From Algoriphagus sp. PAP.12 (GTDB lineage: Bacteria > Bacteroidota > Bacteroidia > Cytophagales > Cyclobacteriaceae): DNA of 55,057 bases. The stretch lies in contig NZ_JAPPSQ010000023.1 in assembly GCF_026652115.1 (NCBI RefSeq), positions 1 to 55,057 on the forward strand. The letters are read 5' to 3'. The translations under genes were made by a program, and so were the position numbers. Under the pieces are notes generated by a model that was not told the DNA's origin, ran no database searches, and worked only from the letters and a program-made list of their open reading frames with translations. Shown in pieces: positions 8,741 through 17,150 of the stretch. Positions within the stretch are counted from its first letter, which is position 1; each line of letters starts with the position of its first letter.

Positions 8741-9444
8741 TGATCTGGACAGCATTGGTTTTAGGTTTTTTAGGTTCATTCCACTGTGTGGGAATGTGCG
8801 GACCTATTGCTCTGGCTGTCGGTAATTCAGGTTCAAATCAATTTCTACTCAATAAAATTCTATACAACCTAGGAAGAAGCGTCACCTACGCGTTCCTTGG
8901 ACTGCTTGTGGGTTCGATTGGATTCACATTTTCCATGGCAGGAATCCAACAAGGTTTTTCCATAGCCATAGGTTTGGTCATTATTTTGGTGGCCATTGGT
9001 GTAAAGGGCTCTGAGAACCTAGTCGGGTATTCTATTTTTGCAAAGCCGGTCAACTGGATCAAGTCCAACTTGTCTTATTTCCTAAAAATGGGAGGAAAGG
9101 CAGCATTTTTTGCAACTGGATTGGTGAATGGACTTTTACCTTGCGGGATGGTTTATTTGGCATTGGTAGCTGCTTTGGGTTTACAAAACCCAATTCTTGG
9201 AGCAACTTACATGTTCTTCTTCGGAATTGGTACAATTCCATTGCTTTTAGCTTTGATGTACTCAGGTAAGATAATCCCTGCGAAATCTCGTGTCACAGTC
9301 CAAAAAATAATTCCCTATGTGGGAGTCTTGGTAGGCTTGATTTTTATTGTGCGAGGTCTTGGCCTGGGAATTCATGGCTTTAGCCCAGACCTTCAAGTTT
9401 TTAACTATGGATCTGAGCAAATAGAAATCACCATGTGTCGATGA
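8740..9444 (+). CDS. TauE/SafE-like (DsbD-related) membrane protein of the cco cluster
   Basis: 234 residues and about six membrane helices. FHCVGMCGP near residue 14 and LVNGLLPCGMVYLAL in the second half are the paired cysteine-proline motifs of the DsbD/SafE-type transmembrane family (often named sulfite exporter TauE/SafE) that regularly closes Bacteroidota cco operons. A role in moving copper or reducing equivalents for oxidase assembly is likely, not shown. The open frame begins at 8671, but the ATG at 8740, overlapping the ccoH stop, gives a normal N-terminus. It ends 3 bases from the convergent hemN stop, with no obvious terminator between them. Confidence 0.88.
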   Translation: MIWTALVLGFLGSFHCVGMCGPIALAVGNSGSNQFLLNKILYNLGRSVTYAFLGLLVGSIGFTFSMAGIQQGFSIAIGLVIILVAIGVKGSENLVGYSIFAKPVNWIKSNLSYFLKMGGKAAFFATGLVNGLLPCGMVYLALVAALGLQNPILGATYMFFFGIGTIPLLLALMYSGKIIPAKSRVTVQKIIPYVGVLVGLIFIVRGLGLGIHGFSPDLQVFNYGSEQIEITMCR

Positions 9445-9447
9445 TCA

Positions 9448-10806
9448 TCAAATCGATTTACTGAAAACCAATTTTTCGGACTTTTTAGCAATCATTCGTA
9501 AGTCAAATTGCATGCAGATATTTCTGACTACAGCAACTCCCATTTCGGTGATGGAAAGCAACTTATTATTAAAATTCAAAAGTCCTTCCGCCTCCATTTC
9601 TTTTATGTTTTCTTGATTCTCAAAAGGAATAGAATCCCAGATTTCATCCTCTATAACAGCCTCATGATTGCAAATCAAGTTCAAAATTAGCTCCTTTACT
9701 TTGACGTCTTGCTTAGTCAATTGATGACCTTTGATGATAGACCATTCGTAATCTTTAAGCTCTGATTGATAAGTTTCAATCGATTTTGTGTTTTGGGCAT
9801 ATCCAATATGAATATCTGAAATACTACTTGCGCCAAGCCCTAAAAGCATTTTGGAAGGAGAGGTAGTGTATCCCATGAAGTTTCGGTGAAGCTCTCCTTC
9901 TTCTTTTGCAAGATTCAAGCTGTCATCCGGCTTGGCAAAATGATCCATTCCGATTTCAACATAGCCCATTTGAAGTAGCATTTCCTTACCGAATTCATAC
10001 ATCTCTCTTTTCTCTAATTCATTTGGGAGGTCCTTTTCGTAGCTTTTTTGTGCTGGAAAAGAACTAGGCACATGAGCATAGGAATAGAAAGCTATCCTGT
10101 CCGGCTGAAGAGACTTTACAGCTTCAAATGTCTCGGTCATAGTGGAGATAGTTTGGAATGGCAATCCGTATATCAGATCGAAATTAATCGATTGATAGCC
10201 TAGTTCCCGAGCATTAAAAACAGCTTTTTCTACAGATTCTAGTGGTTGAATTCTATGAATTGCTTTTTGAACTTGTGGATCGAAATCCTGAATACCATAG
10301 CTGACCCTATCAAAACCAAGTTCGGCCAAGTTTTCCAAATGAGAATAGCTGGTATTGTTTGGATGTCCTTCGAAACTGAATTCTTTGTTCGGAAGTACTT
10401 CACAATCATCGATGATGGTACCTAGCAAGAAGTAAAGATTGTCGGGAGAGAAAAATGTTGGAGTTCCCCCTCCCAAGTGAATTCCGGCTAATTTGGGCTT
10501 TTCACCCAAGATTTTTAGATACTTGTTCCATTCATTGAGCAAGGCCAAAATATATGGATATTCTACTCCATGGTTTTTGGTGATCCGTTTGTTACAACCA
10601 CAATAGGTGCAAAGACTTTCACAAAAGGGAAGGTGAATGTAAAGTGTGATTCCTTCCTCTTTTCCATAAAGTTGAAATGCCTTTTCAACAAGAACTTCCC
10701 AGGATTTCCCATCCACATTGTTTTCCCAAAGGGGAACGGTAGGATAGCTGGTATATCTAGGAGCAGGAGTATTGTATTTTCGGATCAGTTCAGGACTCAA
10801 CTTCAT
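9448..10806 (-). CDS. hemN: Oxygen-independent coproporphyrinogen III oxidase
   Basis: 452 residues, the usual HemN length. The radical-SAM cluster motif CX3CX2C is at C62, C66 and C69, with a further Cys71 (the CxC pattern of true HemN). LGGGTPTFF and the HemN C-terminal domain follow. The enzyme converts coproporphyrinogen III to protoporphyrinogen IX without oxygen, in the cytoplasm. Co-location with cbb3 oxidase, which needs heme at low oxygen, and the Fnr-like box in its leader support joint control. Confidence 0.95.
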   Translation of the reverse strand: MKLSPELIRKYNTPAPRYTSYPTVPLWENNVDGKSWEVLVEKAFQLYGKEEGITLYIHLPFCESLCTYCGCNKRITKNHGVEYPYILALLNEWNKYLKILGEKPKLAGIHLGGGTPTFFSPDNLYFLLGTIIDDCEVLPNKEFSFEGHPNNTSYSHLENLAELGFDRVSYGIQDFDPQVQKAIHRIQPLESVEKAVFNARELGYQSINFDLIYGLPFQTISTMTETFEAVKSLQPDRIAFYSYAHVPSSFPAQKSYEKDLPNELEKREMYEFGKEMLLQMGYVEIGMDHFAKPDDSLNLAKEEGELHRNFMGYTTSPSKMLLGLGASSISDIHIGYAQNTKSIETYQSELKDYEWSIIKGHQLTKQDVKVKELILNLICNHEAVIEDEIWDSIPFENQENIKEMEAEGLLNFNNKLLSITEMGVAVVRNICMQFDLRMIAKKSEKLVFSKSI

Positions 10807-10822
10807 TGCAATCTTCTTTTTA

Positions 10823-10830
10823 CAAAGATC
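10823..10830 (-). promoter_or_regulatory. Candidate -7 element of hemN
   Basis: On the minus strand GATCTTTG matches TAnnTTTG in 7 of 8 positions, 16 bases before the start codon, the same distance as at the gene at 283. No -33 TTTG is visible. Confidence 0.35.
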
Positions 10831-10873
10831 ACTTTGCTGACTCCTGAAAGTCTTGACCTAAATAAGGTTAAAA

Positions 10874-10889
10874 CCTGATTTTTATCAGG
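10874..10889 (-). promoter_or_regulatory. Fnr/Crp-like box upstream of hemN
   Basis: CCTGAT-TTTT-ATCAGG: six-base perfect arms around TTTT, the best of the three TGAY-N4-RTCA sites. The centre is 58.5 bases from the end of the candidate -7 element, exactly as at the stress-protein gene, a spacing suited to class I activation. Confidence 0.6.
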
Positions 10890-10918
10890 AAAATTTCATG
10901 GATGATTTAAAGTGAATT

Positions 10919-11962
10919 TTAGTCCAGGAGGAAATTATTAAGGAAGCTACTCTTCATAGTCATCCAGAAGAAGAACAATAGAATTCCCCAGAAAAGATAA
11001 ACCCGATAATAATCTGTGGTCTCTCTATATCGGTTTTCTTCCACCTCTGTCTTCTCCATGATATCTATTTGATCAAAGATATTCTGGAGTGCATTTCCAT
11101 CGGAAGCCCGGAAAAACTCGGCCTCAGTCGACTTTGCAATTTCTCGAAGGGTAGTTTCATCTAAATAACTTTCTACCATCTGTGGTCTTCCAAAAAAGTC
11201 TGTTCCATACGGTACCATACCGTCTTTACCAACAGCGATAGTATAAATTTTAATACCCAAGGCAGAAGCCAGTTGGGCGGCAAACATCGGGTCAACATTT
11301 CCAGCATTACTTTCACCATCACTGAGCAAGATCATGACCTTTGAAACAGATTCTGCTTCTTTCATCCGATTTGTACCAGCAGCAATGGCTGAGCCAATGG
11401 CAGTACCTTTTGCTTCCATCATATCGAAGGAAATCTCGCTGATCAGGTCTGTCAATAATTTGTAATCATTGGTCAGAGGAGCTAAGGAGTATGCCTCTCC
11501 GGCGAAAACAACCATGCCGATTCTATCACCCATTCTACCGTTGATGAAGTCAATGGCAGTTGCTTTGGCTGCTTCCAATCTATTGGGAGTGAAATCCTGC
11601 AAATCCATGGATTCAGAAATATCCATTACCAGCATGATGTCAATACCTTCAGTGTATTGTTCTACACGCTCATTGCTTCGCTGGGGCCTTGCTAATGCAA
11701 TAATTATCATTCCCAATGCCAGCAAAAAAAAGCCAGTCGGGAGTAACCTCAAATAAGTCCAAGGATTGTTTTGCTTTGCTCTTTTGGGAAGAGAAAGCTC
11801 AAGAACTGGGTTTTTTAGAAATTTGATGAACTTTCGGATGACCATCAGCAATGGAATAATCCAGATCAAATTCAGTAAAATCGGATTTTCCCATTCATAG
11901 GTTTTGAAGGTCTCAGGCAAAAACCAAGACCAGCTGAAAAATTCAGACAGTTGCTCTAGCAT
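10919..11962 (-). CDS. batA: BatA-like von Willebrand factor A membrane protein
   Basis: 347 residues. Two N-terminal membrane helices (about 30-48 and 75-92) precede a VWA domain with the MIDAS motif DISES near 113-117 and a later ILLSDGESNAG. A last helix lies near the C-terminus. This is the BatA pattern of the Bacteroidota aerotolerance (Bat) cluster, of poorly understood role in envelope stress. It overlaps the preceding gene by 20 bases. The usual batB partner is absent: hemN follows. Confidence 0.85.
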   Translation of the reverse strand: MLEQLSEFFSWSWFLPETFKTYEWENPILLNLIWIIPLLMVIRKFIKFLKNPVLELSLPKRAKQNNPWTYLRLLPTGFFLLALGMIIIALARPQRSNERVEQYTEGIDIMLVMDISESMDLQDFTPNRLEAAKATAIDFINGRMGDRIGMVVFAGEAYSLAPLTNDYKLLTDLISEISFDMMEAKGTAIGSAIAAGTNRMKEAESVSKVMILLSDGESNAGNVDPMFAAQLASALGIKIYTIAVGKDGMVPYGTDFFGRPQMVESYLDETTLREIAKSTEAEFFRASDGNALQNIFDQIDIMEKTEVEENRYRETTDYYRVYLFWGILLFFFWMTMKSSFLNNFLLD

Positions 11963-12839
11963 TCTTGTTTTTGCTTAATTTTTTAAAATATTTTTCTTTG
12001 GCCACCTGAAGTAGATAATCAGTCGCTTCTTTGATTTCAGACTTTTTGCCTGCATAAATGATCATTTCAATTGCTCTCAAGGAGCTAAAGATTTTCATGT
12101 CGCCAAGTTTTTCTCCAATTTCACTGGAAGTCCATTCTTTCACAGGAAGATTGGTAATGCTTTCGATATATCCTTTCCAAAGACCCAAAAGCTCGTCTGC
12201 AGCTTCCATGGAATTCTCTTTTTCCAATTCTGCAGTCGCCTGAGCCCATCTTTTTTGGAACCTGCCCCATCGGCGTTTGATCCCTTGTTCGGTAAAGATT
12301 TTTTTGATCTGGTCGGCAAACATCCAATAAAATGCTCCCAAAATCAGCAGAATTACTACTGCTATTCCTCCGACCAAAATCCAATTCCACTTTTTCTCAA
12401 TGGATTGATAGACATTGTTTTCTTGGAAAATCGGTTGCTCCGGAATGCTGTCAAGTTCCAATTTTAGCTTCAATTCTGCTTCCAAAGGAAAGTATGTGAT
12501 ACTGTCGTATCGACTCAACTCATAGACAGGAAGAGTTAAATAGGAGCTGGGATCAAGCTCAAAATTCGAAATAAAATAGATTACGCTATCTTCTGTCACT
12601 CCGTCCCGGGTATAGGATGTGAATGATTTCTTTTCGAGAAGTTCAAATGGAGTGAAGTCGAAAGTAGAGTCAGGAAAAATCAATTGCTTTTCTTGAGGAT
12701 ATTGGGCCTTTAAGACATAGCCGACCCGTTCGCCCAATTTTGCAGAATCCTGCATGAAATAAGCGTTAACCTGAACTTCCTGAGCCATGGATGAAAGAGA
12801 CCACAGGAATGCAAAAACAAAAAATATCTTTTTACCCAC
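11943..12839 (-). CDS. Bat-cluster exported membrane protein (BatD/DUF4381-like)
   Basis: 298 residues: signal peptide ending near SMAQ, a beta-rich periplasmic domain of about 125 residues, one membrane helix at about 155-175, and a helical cytoplasmic tail with WGRFQKRW. This layout and the position between DUF58 and batA genes match the protein annotated as BatD or DUF4381-like in Bacteroidota. Function unknown; probably a partner of the VWA protein. It overlaps the upstream gene by 8 bases. Confidence 0.7.
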   Translation of the reverse strand: MGKKIFFVFAFLWSLSSMAQEVQVNAYFMQDSAKLGERVGYVLKAQYPQEKQLIFPDSTFDFTPFELLEKKSFTSYTRDGVTEDSVIYFISNFELDPSSYLTLPVYELSRYDSITYFPLEAELKLKLELDSIPEQPIFQENNVYQSIEKKWNWILVGGIAVVILLILGAFYWMFADQIKKIFTEQGIKRRWGRFQKRWAQATAELEKENSMEAADELLGLWKGYIESITNLPVKEWTSSEIGEKLGDMKIFSSLRAIEMIIYAGKKSEIKEATDYLLQVAKEKYFKKLSKNKNARATV

Positions 12840-13710
12840 GCTTCATGCTTTTATTTCTGTACTTAAATAATTCAATCAGGGGCATTACAATATCCTGGGT
12901 AGTGTCAATAGCCAAATAGTTGATCTGGTTTTTCTTACAAATTTCTTTTAAGTGCTCTCTTTCAGAGGTGAAGGTTTCGGAGATTTTTCTGGAAAAGCTT
13001 CCAAATGCGGTATTTACCCAAGTTGTTTTCCCTTTTTCTTTGTCGAATACAGGTATGATTCCCAAAGCGGGTAAGGCAGATTCTCTAGGGTCAGTCAATT
13101 GAATTGCCACCAAATCATGCTTCTCTGCCAAAGCCCTGAAAGGTCTTTCATAGCCCTCGTCAATAAAATCAGAAATAACCAGAATTACACTTCTTTTCTT
13201 GACCAAGTTTAGAGTAAAGGTAAACATTGAATTCAAGTCTGTTTTCAGTGAATTGTTTTCATGATCAAATATTCCCCGGACCATTTTTACTCCTTGCTTT
13301 CCACCTTTACCCGGAAGGATTATTTTTTCTTTTTGATCCGAATAACTGATCAATCCGACCTGACTTCCATCAAAAATAGCTGCTAAAGTCAATACTCCAG
13401 CAACGATCTTTCCTTGATCAATTTTTTTATGACCGGGTTGTCCAATATCCTGAGATCCGGAAATATCCAGCAAAAAGTAAACACATTGATCTTTATCTTC
13501 TTTGAAAGTCTTAACAAATGTCCCATGCCCTTTTGCAGAAACTTTCCATTCGATGGTCCGTACATCATCACCATATTGGTATGGGCGCAAGTCATCAAAC
13601 TCTAAACCAGAGCCTTTAAAGATGGATTGGTACTCACCTTGCAGGTGATTGTTGGCCACCTTACGGATCATGATTTCGTATTTTCTGAGCTTGCTGAACA
13701 GTTGATTCAT
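12832..13710 (-). CDS. DUF58 domain protein
   Basis: 292 residues, soluble. GEYQSIFKGSGLEFDDLRPYQYGDDVRTIEWKVSA contains the hallmark of DUF58 (short motif F-x-DLRPYQxGDDxRxIxW); a VWA-like fold follows with FLLDISGS and LVISDFID. DUF58 proteins normally work with a MoxR AAA+ ATPase encoded just upstream. Here no moxR is seen: the upstream gene (13818) is divergent. First gene of the three-gene operon. Confidence 0.9.
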   Translation of the reverse strand: MNQLFSKLRKYEIMIRKVANNHLQGEYQSIFKGSGLEFDDLRPYQYGDDVRTIEWKVSAKGHGTFVKTFKEDKDQCVYFLLDISGSQDIGQPGHKKIDQGKIVAGVLTLAAIFDGSQVGLISYSDQKEKIILPGKGGKQGVKMVRGIFDHENNSLKTDLNSMFTFTLNLVKKRSVILVISDFIDEGYERPFRALAEKHDLVAIQLTDPRESALPALGIIPVFDKEKGKTTWVNTAFGSFSRKISETFTSEREHLKEICKKNQINYLAIDTTQDIVMPLIELFKYRNKSMKRG

Positions 13711-13759
13711 GTATGGGTGATTTGAACGGACTAATTTATAGTACTAAGTCCAATTATAA

Positions 13760-13797
13760 AATTTCAGTTACAGGAAGGGTAGAGAGAATTTCAGTTA
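13760..13797 (+). repeat. Direct repeat upstream of the DUF4296-mutS2 operon
   Basis: AATTTCAGTTA occurs at 13760-13770 and again at 13787-13797, 27 bases apart, just upstream of the -7 element at 13806-13813. It could be a double activator or repressor site. Confidence 0.4.
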
Positions 13798-13805
13798 AAA
13801 AAACC

Positions 13806-13813
13806 TAATTTTG
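13806..13813 (+). promoter_or_regulatory. -7 element of the DUF4296-mutS2 operon
   Basis: TAATTTTG, a perfect TAnnTTTG match, ends 4 bases before the GTG start at 13818, so the transcript may be leaderless or nearly so. Confidence 0.5.
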
Positions 13814-13817
13814 GATT

Positions 13818-14168
13818 GTGAAAAGATTGTTTGCGATTACATGTAGTTTCTTATTGCTTTTTTCATGCAATAATCAGGATACTCCAAAGAATTTGCTTTC
13901 GGAGGATAAAATGGTCAGTGTCCTTGCCGATATCCATCTGACGGAAGGAATTGCCAGTGCTATGCCGGTTTCCTATGATTCTTCTCAAGTGCTTTACACT
14001 TTGTTGGAGAAAGATGTCTTCGTAAAACATCAAGTAAGCGACTCTCTTTTTACCGAAAGTATGCGCTACTATCTTCAGTACCCTGATTTAATGGATGAAA
14101 TTTATGCCAGAGTAGTAGATACTTTGGTTGTATGGGAAACCGCCCCCATGAGTGAAGAAAATAACTAA
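13818..14168 (+). CDS. DUF4296 lipoprotein
   Basis: 116 residues with a lipoprotein signal ending LLLFSC (Cys17). VSVLADIHLTEGIASA, near residue 32, and the YYLQYPDLMDEIYARVVDTL region near 80 are characteristic of DUF4296, a Bacteroidota lipoprotein family of unknown function. The start is GTG, followed by a good KR signal peptide. Its stop overlaps the mutS2 start (TAATG). Function unknown. Confidence 0.85.
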   Translation: MKRLFAITCSFLLLFSCNNQDTPKNLLSEDKMVSVLADIHLTEGIASAMPVSYDSSQVLYTLLEKDVFVKHQVSDSLFTESMRYYLQYPDLMDEIYARVVDTLVVWETAPMSEENN

Positions 14169-16555
14169 TGCTATACCCTTCAAATCTCGAACAAAAGATC
14201 AATTTTCAAAAAATCAAAGAGTTGCTGAAAGAGGAATGTTCCTCCTCTTTAGGAGCTCAGTTTGTTGATAAAGTCGCGTTTTCCTCCGACATCAAATTGG
14301 TCACCAAACTCCTGGACCAGACTCAGGAATTTTTGGATATATTGATTTCAGGAGAGAGTTTTCCCGCGTCCAATTTCACCAATCTCAATCCATATTTGGA
14401 AAAAGCGAAGCTGGAAGGAGCATTTCTGGATCAGGAGGAGTTTCATGAAATTAAATTATCACTACAAACCTTAAAAGGTTGCCTGACTTTCTTTTCAAAG
14501 TTTGGGGAAGAATATCCAGCCTTGAGCCAATTGTTAGGATTGGTAATGGATTTAGACTTAGGTCTTCTCAAAGCTATCGAGTTGATCATTGATGAGAAAG
14601 GTTTGATGCGAAGTAATGCCAGTCGCGAACTTCAATTGATTCGAAATCAGATCATCTTTGAGGAAGGCAGGTTGAGAAAGGTAATGGATCGGATCTTCAA
14701 GGAAGCTAGGGCAAAAGGTCTGACTCCTGAAGATTCTGCAATTACGATCCGATCCGGAAGAATGGTGATTCCCGTAGCAGCTGAAAATAAGAGGAAACTC
14801 CGTGGATTTATCCATGATGAGTCTGCTACAGGGCAAACTGTTTTCATGGAACCAGAGGAGGCTTTGGATATCAATAATGAAATCCGGGACCTGGAATACA
14901 TGGAAAGGCGTGAAATAATCAAGATCCTAACTCAACTGACCGATAGACTGCGGCCGGCTATTCCTGCACTTCGAAAAGCAACCAATTTCCTCGGGTTGAT
15001 TGATTTTATCAGAGCAAAAGCAAAGTTTGCCCAAAAGATCGATGCAGTGAAACCAGAAATCGTCAAGGAAAGGGTACTTGCTTTCAATAAAGCTAGGCAT
15101 CCACTTTTACAATTGGCTTTGAAATCTCAGGGAAAAAGTATCATCCCTTTGGATATTGAATTGAAAGGGCATAATCGATTGCTGGTGATCTCCGGACCTA
15201 ATGCAGGTGGCAAATCTGTGACTTTGAAGACAGTTGCTTTGTTGCAATATATGCTTCAATGTGGGATTCTGATTCCGGTTCATGCAGATTCCAAGAGCTC
15301 CTTGTTTGATAATTTCTTTATTGATATAGGAGATGAACAGAATCTGGAGAATGACCTGAGTACCTATAGCTCTCATTTGATGAGCATGAAGTATTTTACC
15401 CAATTTGCAAATAAGAAAACCATCCTGTTTATAGATGAATTTGGAACGGGTACTGAGCCTCAATTTGGCGGTGCGATAGCAGAATCCATTTTACTTTCAT
15501 TGAATAAAGCAGGTGCTTTTGGTGTGGTGACTACTCACTACGGTAATCTGAAGCAAGTAGCGAATAAGAATCAAGGGTTGGTCAATGGAGCCATGCGCTA
15601 TGATGTGAATAAACTGGAGCCCATGTATCAATTGGAGATCGGAAAACCAGGATCTTCATTCGCTTTGGAAATTGCTTCTAAAATTGGGATTTCTAAAGAG
15701 ATTCTGGCTTATGCCAAAAGTCAGATTGGGGATGAGCGAGTTCGTTATGATAGATTGCTGACACAGCTTGAAAACGAGAAGAATCAATATTCAGGGCTTT
15801 TAACAGAAGTTCAGAGTAAAGAAAGGCTTCTTAAAACTCGATTGAAAGAATACAATGAGCTGAAAGAGACTCTCGAGCTGACCAAAAAGAAATACATCCA
15901 AGAAGCAAAGCAAGAAGCTAAAAGGCTTTTGGATGAAACAAATAAAAAAATAGAATCCACCATTCGGGAGATCAAAGAAGGGAATGCTGAGAAGGAGGCA
16001 ACAAAACAAATCCGTAAGGAATTGGAAACCTTCAAGGAGAAAGTGAAGCCTGAAAAGCAGGTGGTGAAAGAGCCGGGGATTAAGGTGATTGGTGGAAAGA
16101 TCGAAGAGGGTGACTGGATTCGATTGAAGGATAATGGAGCAATTGGTCAAGTACTTCAATTAAGGAATAAAGAACTGGATATATCAATTGGAGAATTGAA
16201 GTCCACAGTGAAGCTATCCCGAGTGGAAAAGATTTCACAGACTCAGGTGAAAAAGGAGAAAAAAGCAATGTCTTCCACCTTTGGGTTCAATTCAAATCAA
16301 AAAATGATGGACTTTTCACCAAACTTGGATTTGAGAGGAAAGCGTGGAGAAGAGGTGTTTTCTCTAGTCCAAAATTTTATTGATGAAGGTTATATGTTAG
16401 GGGTAAAGGATCTGAGAATTGTCCATGGAAAGGGCGATGGAATATTGCGGGATATCACCAGGAACTTGCTCAGAACTATGCAACCTGTTAAAAAAATGGA
16501 AGATGAACATGCTGATAGAGGAGGAGCTGGAGTTACTTTAGTGACATTGAAATAA
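14168..16555 (+). CDS. mutS2: MutS2 family ATPase / endonuclease
   Basis: 795 residues. MutS core and clamp regions, Walker A GPNAGGKS near 343, Walker B ILFIDEFGTGTEP near 418, a long coiled coil at about 520-640, a KOW-like segment, and a C-terminal Smr nuclease domain from about 720 with LDLRGKR and IVHGKGDG. MutS2 lacks the mismatch-recognition domain of MutS and acts on recombination intermediates or on collided ribosomes, depending on species. Translation is coupled to the DUF4296 gene; the terminator begins at the stop codon. Confidence 0.95.
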   Translation: MLYPSNLEQKINFQKIKELLKEECSSSLGAQFVDKVAFSSDIKLVTKLLDQTQEFLDILISGESFPASNFTNLNPYLEKAKLEGAFLDQEEFHEIKLSLQTLKGCLTFFSKFGEEYPALSQLLGLVMDLDLGLLKAIELIIDEKGLMRSNASRELQLIRNQIIFEEGRLRKVMDRIFKEARAKGLTPEDSAITIRSGRMVIPVAAENKRKLRGFIHDESATGQTVFMEPEEALDINNEIRDLEYMERREIIKILTQLTDRLRPAIPALRKATNFLGLIDFIRAKAKFAQKIDAVKPEIVKERVLAFNKARHPLLQLALKSQGKSIIPLDIELKGHNRLLVISGPNAGGKSVTLKTVALLQYMLQCGILIPVHADSKSSLFDNFFIDIGDEQNLENDLSTYSSHLMSMKYFTQFANKKTILFIDEFGTGTEPQFGGAIAESILLSLNKAGAFGVVTTHYGNLKQVANKNQGLVNGAMRYDVNKLEPMYQLEIGKPGSSFALEIASKIGISKEILAYAKSQIGDERVRYDRLLTQLENEKNQYSGLLTEVQSKERLLKTRLKEYNELKETLELTKKKYIQEAKQEAKRLLDETNKKIESTIREIKEGNAEKEATKQIRKELETFKEKVKPEKQVVKEPGIKVIGGKIEEGDWIRLKDNGAIGQVLQLRNKELDISIGELKSTVKLSRVEKISQTQVKKEKKAMSSTFGFNSNQKMMDFSPNLDLRGKRGEEVFSLVQNFIDEGYMLGVKDLRIVHGKGDGILRDITRNLLRTMQPVKKMEDEHADRGGAGVTLVTLK

Positions 16556-16588
16556 ACAAAAAGGGAGCATCAAGCTCCCTTTTTGTTT
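16554..16588. terminator. Bidirectional rho-independent terminator
   Basis: A 15-pair perfect stem (16554-16568 with 16574-16588), A-rich on one arm and T-rich on the other, so it can end both mutS2 and the convergent lipoprotein gene. Confidence 0.9.
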
Positions 16589-16607
16589 ATAGGATTAATT
16601 TTTCCCT

Positions 16608-17093
16608 TTATTTCTTTATCAAATTGAAAACATAGCTTCCAGCGACTACTTGCGTTCCATTCAAACGTCCACCTGGTGCCGGAATATTGAATTCTAACCT
16701 TAGATTATCTCCAGTTCGAGTAAAAGATATTTCCCTTCCAGCTGCAGGTTGGCTTCCCGTTAATGTAAACTTATCAAAGTTGCTTCCTGCAAAGACCCAG
16801 TTCCCAGAGCCGTCATATAGGTCATTATTATTGATAGTGGTATATGTTTTGGTGGAGCCGGAGTTTAATTTCAATTCAAAACTAGAATACAAATCAGTTA
16901 CTGTGGAACCGCTTCTAGTTACTGAACCTCCTCCTGCTACAGTCCAAGTCAATGAACCAGTCCCTGTCAAAGCTTCAATTGCTTTTTCCTCTGGAGTTTG
17001 CTGAGGCGTTGGAGTTGGATCATCGCCCCCACAAGACATAAGCAAAAGGGTAAAAAATGCGAAGGTAGCCCAAGATAGAAGTGCTTTTTTCAT
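16608..17093 (-). CDS. Hypothetical lipoprotein
   Basis: 161 residues. The signal ends LLLMSCGGDDPTP, a lipoprotein signal (Cys21) with the acidic residues after cysteine often seen in Bacteroidota surface-exposed lipoproteins. A proline/threonine linker follows, then a glycine- and threonine-rich beta domain (about 45-160), possibly a small barrel of lipocalin type. The family is not recognised. It is a single gene between the mutS2 terminator and the lipid A operon. Confidence 0.75.
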   Translation of the reverse strand: MKKALLSWATFAFFTLLLMSCGGDDPTPTPQQTPEEKAIEALTGTGSLTWTVAGGGSVTRSGSTVTDLYSSFELKLNSGSTKTYTTINNNDLYDGSGNWVFAGSNFDKFTLTGSQPAAGREISFTRTGDNLRLEFNIPAPGGRLNGTQVVAGSYVFNLIKK

Positions 17094-17150
17094 GGATTTG
17101 ATATTAATAACTTAAAATTAACCATATCAGGTTAAGTTCAAAGTAGCTTT

